Origin: Gimesia alba
GTDB lineage: Bacteria; Planctomycetota; Planctomycetia; Planctomycetales; Planctomycetaceae
NCBI RefSeq assembly: GCF_007744675.1
Contig: NZ_CP036269.1
Location: forward strand, 7,199,917 to 7,263,916
Reading direction: 5' to 3'
DNA length: 64,000 nt
In this document: positions 54,738 to 64,000 of the stretch, one piece after another
How positions within the stretch are numbered: the first letter of the stretch is position 1
How the letters are laid out: every line of letters starts with the position of its first letter
Notes under the pieces: model-generated
What the model was told of the DNA's origin: nothing
Databases searched by the model: none
Seen by the model: the letters and a program-made list of their open reading frames with translations, nothing else
Made by a program: the position numbers and the translations under genes

Positions 54738-57700
54738 CTAAAACGCGATGAGATCAGTATCCTCTGTCAGGTCGCTGAAAAAGGAATCAGCCTCATCGGC
54801 CCAATCAGGCAGACGACGCACACTGGGCGCCAGAGTATCCTGCATCACGCCGTCGGTTTCGTGTTCATGACCCAGCAGATGACCGAGTTCGTGCATGATG
54901 ACGGTCCAGAGATCGATCTTCCCGAGAGCGTCGCTAAAAGGAAAAGAGGTTAATGAAAGCAAACCAGAAGAATAAAATTCACTATTATCACCGGGGGTGT
55001 CATCAACAAACCAGCCATACCCGGCGGCATTGACGTCGACATAGATTGTGCCGTGAACGGTATTACTTAAAACGCCATCTTCCAGATCAACAACTTCAAT
55101 GTTGACCTGCGCCAGTTTTTCATTGTCCTCTGTCGACAGTTGCGGTTCGAGATACTCAACCACACCATCTAATACTGACTCTGCATCTGCCTGATCAACG
55201 GGTCTGGCATCCACCTGTGGTAACAGCACAGGATCAACAGTCAGGTGTTTGTTCCAGGCATTGGGGAAATTTTGAGGATAATTGATCGTAGATTGACGGG
55301 CTTTACTCTTACCATAGTTCCCGATGAAAGAAACCAGATCGCGGAAATTAACGCTGTTATTTTGATCCAGGTCTGCGAACCAGGAGTAGTCTGAATTCGA
55401 CACTCGGGGATCTGAATTATAGACGTTGATAAACAGAACCAGATCGCGGATGTTGACCGCATCGTTATCGTCCAGATCATAAGGATTCGCCCAGACCCGC
55501 GTATCAGGTGAAGCTCCATGGACCTCTTCACTGGTAACCCCGCCTGTCAGCAGAATCTCCGTGTTGTGAATTTTGAACTCGGGACTTTGTGAGATCTGGA
55601 TCTGACCGGCCAGATCCAGATCGATGCCATCATCAGTCGTAGATTCAAACCGGATGCGGGCAAACAGCACGCGTTGATCGTCTCCTGCATCGGTCAGATT
55701 CGATTCTGCTGACAGGTTTTCAATCGTGCCCGTCAGATCATTGATCGTTCCGGTCTGATTCACGGTAAACGCGGCACCATATTCGATACTGGTGGCGGTC
55801 GTAATCGCTGTGTTGTAACTCAAATTCATTGCTGCAGACAACAGACCGAGGTCTGTCGTAGAGGGTGTGCTGATCCAGATTTCCAGCCAAAAACCACTCC
55901 ATTCATCGATCCAGGTCAGGTTGTCCGGGAGGGAAGTGCTTTCTCCATTGATCTGTGTAGAAGTCTTTGAGTCGACGATTCGCAAATCGACCTGAGCGAA
56001 CGGATGTTGGACTTCGAAGGCACCAATATCAATGGACTCTCCCACAAAACGTTCAAACCCAGTGCCGCGCTGGTCATCGGTAGCTTCTCTCCGATTGATA
56101 ATGGAGAGATTCACATTCTCAAGAGCGGTATCGTCGCCGCCATCGATGGCAGCACTTCCCGGCAGCAACGCATGCGTTTTTGTGAGGCCGCCATTGTCTC
56201 TGAGCACAGGATCAAGCAAACCTTCGATACTGTCCTGAATGATGCTGTTGACTCTGGTAAACCAGGGTATAACTTGCGGAGTAGAAGACGCAGAATTTCC
56301 GGCAATAATCGTATTGCTGATCGTGCCCATCGAGCCGGGCAGCGAATAGATGCCCCCCCCAACCCTGGCGGCCGCGTTTCCGGTCAACGTGGAATTAACG
56401 ATCTCCCAAGCCCCGCTCGTTTGATAAAACGTGATGCCTCCACCGACGACCAACGCAGTATTTCCAGAAAGGGTACTGTTTTGAAGAACCAGGGAACCAC
56501 GGAAGATATAGAGCGCACCACCCGAACTATTGGTCGAATTCTTTTCGAACAGACTGTTTTGGATCGTTAAATTTCGGCAATCACTATAGACGGCTCCTCC
56601 GTAAGAGCTTGCCGAGTTTTTGAAAAATGTGGACCCAGTAACCAAGACATTTTCGGCATCGAAAGAGAGGCTCCCTCCCGAACTGGCACTGTTTTCTGTA
56701 AAGAGACAATCTTCGATATAGGCATTATGATATGAACTATAAAATCGAACATCCGATAAATAGTGCAATGCCCCGCCGCGTGACTCAGCGGTATTTCCCT
56801 GAAAGGTACAATTGGTAATGCTCAATTCCGTCAATACCGGAGAGAACGACGAAGAGATCTGATGATAGATCGCACCACCGGTGCCAGAACTGTTTTCTGT
56901 AAAGACCGTATCGCTGACGGTTAAAAGCCCGTCCTTGATGTAAATCCCCCCGCCCAGGGTATCACTGCTGTTTTCCGTAAACGTACTGGAAGAAACAGTC
57001 AGGTCGCCATTTTGAACCAGGATCGCTCCACCCGAATAGGACGTTTGATTTTCTGTGAAATCGCATCCGGTAATCGACAGCAAACCCTCGGTACTGTAAA
57101 TGGCGCCCCCATACCAGTCTGCACTGTTGCGGACAAACGTACTGTTCGTCACCGTCAGGTCGCCGGCACTATAAATGGCCCCGCCATAGCTACCGCCGTG
57201 AATCGGACCACTGAAAACACTGGCCTGATTATCTGTAAACAGGACATCAGAGATGGATAAGGTTTCCAGACTATGAATGGCACCGCCACTGGTGACGTTG
57301 GCGAAACCATTGGTGAGCGTGAATTCGCTCAAGTCCACACTGATCGAAGTCTCGGCATCGCCGTCATCAATGCGAAAGAGTCGGCGGGTTCCATCGCCGC
57401 TGAGGGTCAGATGCTCTGCGCCGTGTCCGATGATGGTCACGTCATCGGTAATCACCAGCTCATTAAACAGCATCAACGTCTGATCAAACAGGCTGGCGTC
57501 GAACGTAATGGTCTCGGTCGTCGCTGAGTCATTCGACAGCTTAATCGCTTCCCTCAACGAGAGATTCCCGACGGAATAGTCACCGTCATCGGTATCCGTG
57601 GCTGAGTCGACGAGTAAGTGCGATCCCAGATATTCGAACGCGCCCACATCAACGGTTCCCCCAACGATCCTGGGATAACCGAGCCCCCGCTGATCAGTAA

Positions 57701-59180
57701 AAATCCCGGCACTGAGGATGGCTGAATTGTCACCCGCATTGATGGCAGGACTGTCGGCAAGCAATGCATGTGTCTGAGTGGGTCCACCGTTGTCTCTCAA
57801 TACCGTATCGAGTAAGCCTGTGCTACTCTCCTGGATGATGTTGGAATTATCAACAAAATTTCCTGCTACTTGAGTATTCGTAAAAAAGGGGGTGCTGTTG
57901 CCTGCAATAATCGTGTTTGTGATGCTTGCCGTTTCAGCGCCAGATTGATAAAGGCCCGCTCCAGAAAGCTTGGACTCGTTCAGAATGATCGTAGAGTTCA
58001 TCACCAGGAATGGAGAGTGGCCTGCAAAAAAGATCCCTCCTCCCGTCGAGGCAGCCACGTTGCGAGAAATCGTACTGTTAAATATTGAAAAGCCTGCCCC
58101 CTGAACATAAATGGCGCCGCCACTCACTTTTGCCGTGTTCCTGGAAAAAGTAGACGCCCTCACAGTCAGATCACCATTGCTATTGATCGCACCGCCACTA
58201 AAATCGGTCGCATTTCGGAGGAAGGTACTCTCTTCAACGCTCAGCGTTCCAAAGATATTACAGATGGCCCCTCCCGGAAAATCGGCCGTATTCTCCGTAA
58301 ACTGACTCCCGGAGACCGATGCCACACCATTTCTCATAAAAAAAGCACCGCCATGAAACTTGGCATGATTTCCTGTGAATTCGCTGTTTGAAATGACAAC
58401 TAATTCTTCTTCAGGCTGCCAGGGAAACGTTCTTTCGTGATGAACGGCGCCTCCACCATTTCCAAGTGCCCGATTCAGAGAAAAATGACACTCAATGATG
58501 GTCATCGGCCCTCCTTCATTGAAAATCGCACCGCCAGACGCTGTGACTTCGTTCTCAAAAAAATCGGACTGTGTGACCGTGAGCATGGCCCCTAAGTGAA
58601 AAATCGCTCCCCCCTCCCGAGCGGTGTTCCCGGAGAAGCTGCTATGTGTCACAGTCAGATTTTCCGAACTATAGATTGCTCCCCCTTTGTCTTCAAAAAT
58701 ACTCCCCGATTCGGAGTGAAAATATCCATTCGTCAGCGACAGTCCTTCCAGGAAGACATCGATTGCGGATGTTTTGTGACCATCATCGATATTGAATATC
58801 CGACTGTCGCCATTTCCATCCAGCGTCAACTGATCAGCGCCCAGGCCGGTGATGGTCAGGTCGTTGGTGATCTGCATCTCAGTGGAAACAACAATCGTCT
58901 GCCCTGCCAGCCCAGCATCAAACGTAATCGTATCGGCACCGGAACTTGCGTTGGCCTGTTCGATGGCGTCGCGCAAACTCCCTGCTCCCGAGTCGTCTGT
59001 ATTCACGACCGTAAACGTCGTCAGCAGTGTGCGGTCTTCCAACCTCTCGGCAGCATTACGGGTGACCAGTGCCTGGGTTGACGGAAGCTGGTGTCGATGA
59101 TTGCGGCGGGCGCGGGCGCTGCGCAAAAAACAGGGGCGGAGTTGGCGCTTCAGAGAAGAAAGCCACAGCGATGCAAACAT
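54738..59180 (-). CDS. Giant beta-helix/dockerin/metzincin surface protein
   Basis: About 1480 residues. An Arg-rich leader ends in ERLEDRTLLT, like the planctomycete LEPR-XLL-type N-terminus. Two large beta-helix blocks (about 60-535 and 545-1010), with recurring GGAIY turns, each end in a choice-of-anchor Q-like motif (VLRDNGGxTxTHALL). A CSLREA-like motif (LSLREAI) opens the second block. A cohesin-like sandwich (about 1075-1210) and a dockerin pair (DLDDNDAVNIRDL, DLDQNNSVNFRDL) follow. The C-terminus is a metzincin protease: HELGHLLGHEH near 1429, then Met-turn GVMQ. The start at 59180 is chosen because MFASLWLSSLKRQ matches the family leader; the frame opens earlier at 59333. It is a paralog of the next gene. 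Confidence 0.9.
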   Translation of the reverse strand: MFASLWLSSLKRQLRPCFLRSARARRNHRHQLPSTQALVTRNAAERLEDRTLLTTFTVVNTDDSGAGSLRDAIEQANASSGADTITFDAGLAGQTIVVSTEMQITNDLTITGLGADQLTLDGNGDSRIFNIDDGHKTSAIDVFLEGLSLTNGYFHSESGSIFEDKGGAIYSSENLTVTHSSFSGNTAREGGAIFHLGAMLTVTQSDFFENEVTASGGAIFNEGGPMTIIECHFSLNRALGNGGGAVHHERTFPWQPEEELVVISNSEFTGNHAKFHGGAFFMRNGVASVSGSQFTENTADFPGGAICNIFGTLSVEESTFLRNATDFSGGAINSNGDLTVRASTFSRNTAKVSGGAIYVQGAGFSIFNSTISRNVAASTGGGIFFAGHSPFLVMNSTIILNESKLSGAGLYQSGAETASITNTIIAGNSTPFFTNTQVAGNFVDNSNIIQESSTGLLDTVLRDNGGPTQTHALLADSPAINAGDNSAILSAGIFTDQRGLGYPRIVGGTVDVGAFEYLGSHLLVDSATDTDDGDYSVGNLSLREAIKLSNDSATTETITFDASLFDQTLMLFNELVITDDVTIIGHGAEHLTLSGDGTRRLFRIDDGDAETSISVDLSEFTLTNGFANVTSGGAIHSLETLSISDVLFTDNQASVFSGPIHGGSYGGAIYSAGDLTVTNSTFVRNSADWYGGAIYSTEGLLSITGCDFTENQTSYSGGAILVQNGDLTVSSSTFTENSSDTLGGGIYIKDGLLTVSDTVFTENSSGTGGAIYHQISSSFSPVLTELSITNCTFQGNTAESRGGALHYLSDVRFYSSYHNAYIEDCLFTENSASSGGSLSFDAENVLVTGSTFFKNSASSYGGAVYSDCRNLTIQNSLFEKNSTNSSGGALYIFRGSLVLQNSTLSGNTALVVGGGITFYQTSGAWEIVNSTLTGNAAARVGGGIYSLPGSMGTISNTIIAGNSASSTPQVIPWFTRVNSIIQDSIEGLLDPVLRDNGGLTKTHALLPGSAAIDGGDDTALENVNLSIINRREATDDQRGTGFERFVGESIDIGAFEVQHPFAQVDLRIVDSKTSTQINGESTSLPDNLTWIDEWSGFWLEIWISTPSTTDLGLLSAAMNLSYNTAITTATSIEYGAAFTVNQTGTINDLTGTIENLSAESNLTDAGDDQRVLFARIRFESTTDDGIDLDLAGQIQISQSPEFKIHNTEILLTGGVTSEEVHGASPDTRVWANPYDLDDNDAVNIRDLVLFINVYNSDPRVSNSDYSWFADLDQNNSVNFRDLVSFIGNYGKSKARQSTINYPQNFPNAWNKHLTVDPVLLPQVDARPVDQADAESVLDGVVEYLEPQLSTEDNEKLAQVNIEVVDLEDGVLSNTVHGTIYVDVNAAGYGWFVDDTPGDNSEFYSSGLLSLTSFPFSDALGKIDLWTVIMHELGHLLGHEHETDGVMQDTLAPSVRRLPDWADEADSFFSDLTEDTDLIAF

Positions 59181-59354
59181 TTGATAATATTCCGGTTGGG
59201 TATCTGGCAGGTCAGGGATGGATAGTGGTCGTTTAGAGCTTTGTATACTACCAGAGTCTGAACCAAAGGCAATCTGACTTTTAGCTTGAAGCTGGTAAAT
59301 CAAAGTGAATAAATGTTCCCACACTCCCCCCAAACCATACAGGGCGTCTAATAC

Positions 59355-62300
59355 TTAAAATAATACCAGTTCTGAGCCTTCAGAAAGACTACTGAAAAAC
59401 GAATCGGTCTCCTCAGCCCAACCGGGCAGACGACGCACACTGGGAGCCAGAGTCTCCTGCATCACGCCGTCGGTTTCGTGATTGTAACCCAGCAGATGGC
59501 CGAGCTCATGCAGAATGACCGACCAGAGATCGACACCGTTGGCAGCGGCGCTGTCGGGTAAGGCGATCAGAGTCAGTTCGCTGTCATAAGCAAACTCGCT
59601 GTGATCGGCGGGACTCGCATCCACAAACCAGCCTCGACCCGCGGCGTTGACGTCGATAAAAATCGTGCCGGCAGCGGCACGGCCCAGAGTATCGCCGGCG
59701 AGATCAACGACTTCAATATCGACCTGCTCCAGCGTTTCGGACTGGCTGGACGTCAACTGCGGGCTGACTTGTTTGACGACTGACTCCAGCACTGTTTCCG
59801 CGGCTGACTGTGTCACTATATTTGTGTGGTGTTGTGGTTCACTTAAACTGTCAACCGTTAATAACTGGTTCCAGGCATCCCGGTAATTCTGAGGATAGTT
59901 GACCGGAGACTGATTGGCTTTACTCTTGCCATAGTTTCTGATTAACAAAGAAAAATCTCTGAAATCGACACGATCATTTCGATTCAGATCTGTAATCCAG
60001 GAATAGGACGAATTCGACTCGCTGGGACTCGAATGATATGTTGTGAAAAAAATCAAGAGATCCCTGATATTGACGGTGTCATCATCATTCAAATCATAGG
60101 GGTTTACCCAGATCTGTGTCGTCGGAACAGGACCATGAACCTCTTCACTCGGAGCGCCTCCCACAAATACAATTTCAGGCTGACTGATGGAAAGCCCCAA
60201 ACTGCGTGATTTCAGCCCCTGTCCTGATAGGTCCAGATCGACGGCGTCGTCGGCAGTGGACTCAAATTTGATCCGGGCAAACAGAACGCGTTGATCGTCG
60301 CCCACATCGACCAGGCTGGTTTCGGCGGACAGGTTTTCAATCGTTCCCGTTTGATCATTGATGGTCCCTGACTGGTTCTCCGTGAAGGCGGCACCATACT
60401 CAATACTCGTGGCAGTTGTCACCTCCGTGTTGTAGGTCAAATTGAGGTTGGCTGACAATATACCAAGATCGGTGGTGTCAGGAGTGCTGAGCCAAATCTC
60501 GACCCAGTAATTGCCCCACTCGTCAATCCAGGTGATGTTTTCGGGTAGAGAGGCACTCTCGCCGTTTCCGGACGTCGGTGTTTTGGATTTCACAACGCGC
60601 AAATCAATCTGCGCAATGAGAGTCTGAACTTCAAACGCCCCAATATCGACCGAGCCATCCACAATGCGTGCCGAGCCATCACCACGCTGATCGTTCGTTA
60701 AACCCGCAGACTCCGCAGCAGCGTTATCGCCGCCGTTAATCGCAACACTTCCCGCCAGTAAGGCATGGGTTTTCGTAGGCCCGCCGTTATCACGGAGGAC
60801 GGGATCTAATAAGCCTTCAATACTGTCCTGAATGAGATTCGAATTAAAGACAAAGGAACCCTCGACCTGGGCGTCAGTCGCAGCAGTATTACCGGCGACA
60901 ATGCTGTTGGTAATGGTCGTTGTGGCATTTTGATTAGAGTGAGCCGGTACAGCGATGCCCCCGCCGGAATGCTCTGCTGAGTTCCCGGTGATGGTACAGT
61001 TGATGAGATTCAATTTACTGGGAGCAGGCTGAACTATCATTCCCGAGGGGCCGACAGGTAGAAATCGAACGAATACGGGCCCTGGATTTAAAACCCTAAT
61101 CGTTTCAGCATGCGATATCCAATCCTGTGGCTCATGGACCAGACTCGAGGAGTCTGTCTCCTCTATTCCAGTTGGGTGCCAAGTGTCGATATTACTCAAC
61201 AAAGGTGGCATGATTATGCCCGAACCTTCGACCTGATAAATCCCGCCCCCTGAATAGTGGGCTGAGTTATTCGAGAACGTGCTGTTACTGATTGTTGCAT
61301 TTCCATCATTCAACAACATGCCTCCACCTAAATAAGCACGGTTTTCTGAAAGGGTACTCGCTTCCAGAATGAGTTCCCCATGATTCGCGATCCCTCCCCC
61401 GGTATAAGCGGCAGTGTTTTCATGGATCGTATTGCGTTTCATTGTCAGCAGACCTGAACCATGATAAACGCCACCACCCGAGAAGGCAGAGTTACCGATA
61501 AGGGCGCTGTCGGCCAACACGAACTCCGATTGACTTCGCTCGGTATTTACACTTTCTGATGCCCCCTCAATCACGGAGAGAGGTAAAGAGTAGATGATCG
61601 TCCCGCACCACCCGGAGTAATAATTGCTTGAGGGGCCTCTTGTATAACTGCTGTATAATCCCCCGCCATTGCGTGCTGAATTTTCAATAAACCGGGTATC
61701 AGAAATCGTCACCAGATTATACTGATACTCCAATTCAGGAAATGCTGATATTATTTGAACACCATTTGGGAATTCAAAAATCACTTCTGGCTTCTTAATG
61801 CCGTATCTGGCAACACCCTGCAGGGTATAGATACCGCCGCCAGATCGATCCGCAACATTTCGCAAGAAAGTACTCCCTGAAATTTCCAGGTCCTGTGTGG
61901 AATTATACAGTCCCCCTCCAGCCTGGAGAGCCCGGTTGTCGACAAACAGAGTGCCGTTGATCGTCAACAGGCCGGCAGCATGATAAATGCCCCCGCCATC
62001 GGTCATCGCCGTACTTGCCGAAATAGTACTGTCCGTGATCGACAGAATTTCGTGATTCAGAATCGCACCACCGTTCTCGGCATATCCTTCCATCAAGGTG
62101 AGGCCACTGAGGAAAACCTCAATCGTGGTCTCCGCGTCTCCATCATCGACATTAAAGATCCGGCTGTTGTGATTGCCGCTAATGGTGAGTTGATCGGCAC
62201 CAAGACCGATGATCGTCACATCATCCGAAATCAACAACTCACTGCTGAGAATAATCGTTTGACCGGCAAGGCTGGCGTCAAAGGTGATGATATCGACATC

Positions 62301-64000
62301 CGGGGTCAACTCGTTCAACAGCCGGATTGCTTCCCGCAGCGATAGTTGGCCGCTTGAATAATCGCCGTCATCAATGTCTGAATTCGTGTCTACGACAAGC
62401 GTCATGGAATGCAGTTCGAACACACCGATATCCACGGCCCCATCAATGATCCGCTCAAAACCGGCTCCGCGCTGGTCGGTCATCAGATCGGCGTTCTCCA
62501 CGATCTCATTACTACCCGCGTTGATGGCGATACTTCCGGGCAGTAACGCATGTGTTTTGGTCGGGCCGCCGTTGTCTCTGAGCACCGGATCGATCAGACC
62601 CTCAATACTGTCTTGGATGAGATTTGTCTGCCCCGTGAATTCGCCGGCGATCTGGGAACCCGCAGCTGCTGCATTGCCAGCCACAATACTGTTCTTAACC
62701 GTCGTCGTCGAACGGGACCCCGGCTCCGGTGTTGATATCCCTCCCCCTGATGTCCCTGCCGTGTTTCCGACAAGCGAACTGTTAACCACATTAAGTGAAC
62801 TATTCAACAGCCAGAGTGGTACCGAATCGGCTGGAACATCGCTGTCATTATCATTAATCGGTAGCGTGGTGTCTATAACACCATTCAGACTCACTACAAA
62901 TATCAAATCGAGTATCTGAGGTGGGTTAGCCGGAAGAAGTTGCAGGCCCGGATCAACAATAGGGAACTGCGAAGGATCAATCGGAGAGAGATTCACTTCA
63001 GTACCGTCAGGTGAAAACTCTGCACCGTTGCGATGGTAGATCCCACCACCGGCGAGTGCGGCCTGGTTTCCAGACAGAGTCGAATTATAAAGGGACAAGT
63101 GGCCGAGGGTAGCAATGGCGCCACCTGAACCAGTTGCTATATTCTCAAAAAGTGTGCTCTCCTCGATAAAAACAGAACCTGCCAGATTATTGATACCCGC
63201 TCCATCGACGGCTTGATTGTCTGAAAATTCACTCCCTGAAACGTTGAGCTGCGTCCGCCAGACAAAGATTCCGCCTCCTGACTCGGTTGCCGAGTTAGTA
63301 TGGAAAGTTGAATTGAGAATGTTTAACGTCTGAAAACCGATATCTGTAATCCTGGGTATGACATAAATGCCGCCCCCGTTTTCAGCGGAATTACTTTCGA
63401 ACGAACTATTCTCAATCAGAGGTGCAGGAGCGGATTGAACTTCCCCCATGTTATCTACAATAATGCCTGTACTTCCCTGTACCAGATAAATGCCTCCACC
63501 ATCTTCACCCGCAGAATTTCCGTTGAAATTGGTTGCGCTGATTCTGATGTAGCCCAAATTACTGGCAAGGCCACCACCATTCGATGTCGCTTGATTCTGG
63601 TCAAACTGACTTTCGATCAGCTTAAGGTTGCCGACATTATCAACTCCGCCTCCTGTATTCGCAGAGTTCTGAGACAGACTACTTGCCTCAATCACCAAAC
63701 TGCCAACGTTATACAGCCCCCCGCCTGCGCTGGAAGCAACGTTTTCTCTGAATGTGCTGTCGAAGATCTGCATTTCCCCTGAGCGATTGAGAATGCCTCC
63801 TCCCAATTCTGCTGTATTCCCAGTAAAGGAACAGTCGTTGAGAATGACTTGGGGATCAAAACTGTTTTCGAACTTGATTGGCAAACTCGCTGCGACTGCA
63901 TAACTCGGACTAAAAGGCACATCGGCAAGCGGATGAGAGGCAGCAGACATTTCTACCGAATAGATGCCGCCTCCCCTGGTTGCAGAATTTTCGTAAAACG
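59355..64000 (-). CDS. Giant beta-helix/dockerin/metzincin protein (5' end beyond window)
   Basis: At least 1548 residues are encoded. The frame runs through the right window edge (FYENSATRGGGIYSVE upstream of the first Met at 63950), so the N-terminus is missing. The visible architecture equals the paralog downstream: two beta-helix blocks with GGGIY turns, choice-of-anchor Q-like motifs, a LSLREAI motif, a cohesin-like sandwich, a dockerin pair (DLNDDDTVNIRDL, DLNRNDRVDFRDF) and a metzincin with HELGHLLGYNH plus Met-turn GVMQ. The C-terminal ends are almost superimposable. The two genes are 174 bases apart in tandem. Secreted or surface-bound protease function is inferred. Confidence 0.9.
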   Translation of the reverse strand, partial: FYENSATRGGGIYSVEMSAASHPLADVPFSPSYAVAASLPIKFENSFDPQVILNDCSFTGNTAELGGGILNRSGEMQIFDSTFRENVASSAGGGLYNVGSLVIEASSLSQNSANTGGGVDNVGNLKLIESQFDQNQATSNGGGLASNLGYIRISATNFNGNSAGEDGGGIYLVQGSTGIIVDNMGEVQSAPAPLIENSSFESNSAENGGGIYVIPRITDIGFQTLNILNSTFHTNSATESGGGIFVWRTQLNVSGSEFSDNQAVDGAGINNLAGSVFIEESTLFENIATGSGGAIATLGHLSLYNSTLSGNQAALAGGGIYHRNGAEFSPDGTEVNLSPIDPSQFPIVDPGLQLLPANPPQILDLIFVVSLNGVIDTTLPINDNDSDVPADSVPLWLLNSSLNVVNSSLVGNTAGTSGGGISTPEPGSRSTTTVKNSIVAGNAAAAGSQIAGEFTGQTNLIQDSIEGLIDPVLRDNGGPTKTHALLPGSIAINAGSNEIVENADLMTDQRGAGFERIIDGAVDIGVFELHSMTLVVDTNSDIDDGDYSSGQLSLREAIRLLNELTPDVDIITFDASLAGQTIILSSELLISDDVTIIGLGADQLTISGNHNSRIFNVDDGDAETTIEVFLSGLTLMEGYAENGGAILNHEILSITDSTISASTAMTDGGGIYHAAGLLTINGTLFVDNRALQAGGGLYNSTQDLEISGSTFLRNVADRSGGGIYTLQGVARYGIKKPEVIFEFPNGVQIISAFPELEYQYNLVTISDTRFIENSARNGGGLYSSYTRGPSSNYYSGWCGTIIYSLPLSVIEGASESVNTERSQSEFVLADSALIGNSAFSGGGVYHGSGLLTMKRNTIHENTAAYTGGGIANHGELILEASTLSENRAYLGGGMLLNDGNATISNSTFSNNSAHYSGGGIYQVEGSGIIMPPLLSNIDTWHPTGIEETDSSSLVHEPQDWISHAETIRVLNPGPVFVRFLPVGPSGMIVQPAPSKLNLINCTITGNSAEHSGGGIAVPAHSNQNATTTITNSIVAGNTAATDAQVEGSFVFNSNLIQDSIEGLLDPVLRDNGGPTKTHALLAGSVAINGGDNAAAESAGLTNDQRGDGSARIVDGSVDIGAFEVQTLIAQIDLRVVKSKTPTSGNGESASLPENITWIDEWGNYWVEIWLSTPDTTDLGILSANLNLTYNTEVTTATSIEYGAAFTENQSGTINDQTGTIENLSAETSLVDVGDDQRVLFARIKFESTADDAVDLDLSGQGLKSRSLGLSISQPEIVFVGGAPSEEVHGPVPTTQIWVNPYDLNDDDTVNIRDLLIFFTTYHSSPSESNSSYSWITDLNRNDRVDFRDFSLLIRNYGKSKANQSPVNYPQNYRDAWNQLLTVDSLSEPQHHTNIVTQSAAETVLESVVKQVSPQLTSSQSETLEQVDIEVVDLAGDTLGRAAAGTIFIDVNAAGRGWFVDASPADHSEFAYDSELTLIALPDSAAANGVDLWSVILHELGHLLGYNHETDGVMQETLAPSVRRLPGWAEETDSFFSSLSEGSELVLF

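Noticed and set aside
54738-64000. Long antisense ORFs on the plus strand (up to about 188 codons, e.g. 56004-56570)
   Set aside because: They mirror the repeated beta-helix codons of the two giant genes and have no family motif of their own.
54738-64000. Spaced, similar short repeats that might suggest a CRISPR array
   Set aside because: The repeats are protein-coding GGAIY/GGGIY turns with variable spacing, not identical direct repeats with unique spacers.

Overview
The window looks like a chromosomal segment from a planctomycete, probably of the Gimesia/Planctomycetaceae type. The grounds are a DUF1559 pseudopilin-like protein with its partner lipoprotein, a formylglycine sulfatase, a DUF1080 protein, giant beta-helix proteins with an N-terminal 'LEDRTLL' motif, a dockerin/metzincin architecture, and an alternative complex III respiratory operon. 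The genus is inferred from memory of these families, not from a search. Both window edges cut genes: a ROK kinase at the left and a giant beta-helix protein at the right. I see no CRISPR array, prophage or intact insertion sequence.

Layout. 1-2.6 kb (+): ROK sugar kinase end, then lepA. 2.6-7.2 kb (-): a hypothetical protein, two tandem paralogous lipoproteins, a DUF2752 membrane protein, dapF and a YhaM-like OB/HD exoribonuclease. 7.7-12 kb (+): an IscA/HesB-type Fe-S protein, an SDR oxidoreductase, two membrane proteins and a KASIII-like thiolase-fold enzyme with an intact Cys-His-Asn triad. 12-31.4 kb is one long minus-strand run. Read in the transcribed direction it holds alternative complex III (ActA, ActB, ActC, an ActD-ActE fusion, ActF), a small membrane protein, a SCO copper chaperone, an aa3-type oxidase (subunits II, I, III, IV and a second III-like protein), two unusually large tandem signal peptidases I, and an LptB-like ATPase. 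Together the respiratory genes encode a quinol-to-oxygen chain that needs no bc1 complex.

32-35 kb (+): DUF1559 protein, small lipoprotein and a Gfo/Idh/MocA oxidoreductase. 35-38.5 kb (-): a stand-alone infC with an apparent AUC start and an attenuator-like leader, then a TolC-family protein. The TolC gene is divergent from a GAF-GAF-TM-HlyD fusion (38.9-41 kb). 41-46 kb: an FG-GAP protein, two conserved secreted hypotheticals, a DUF58 protein with a small membrane partner, and a DUF1080 protein. 46.6-48.4 kb: sulfatase and an initiator tRNA with a variant anticodon stem.

48.5-52.7 kb is the most attractive locus. A BlaI-type repressor, an M56 (BlaR1-type) membrane protease whose C-terminal sensor position is occupied by a parallel beta-helix, and a PQQ-propeller lipoprotein form an apparent operon. 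Its promoter carries two matching operator palindromes 32 bp apart. I infer a proteolysis-driven signalling circuit that senses something other than a beta-lactam, perhaps a polysaccharide. 52.7-54.6 kb holds a beta-propeller gene and a degenerate, internally deleted copy of it. 54.7-64 kb holds two tandem giant proteins (about 1480 residues, and more than 1540) built from beta-helix repeats, a cohesin-like/dockerin segment and a C-terminal metzincin protease.
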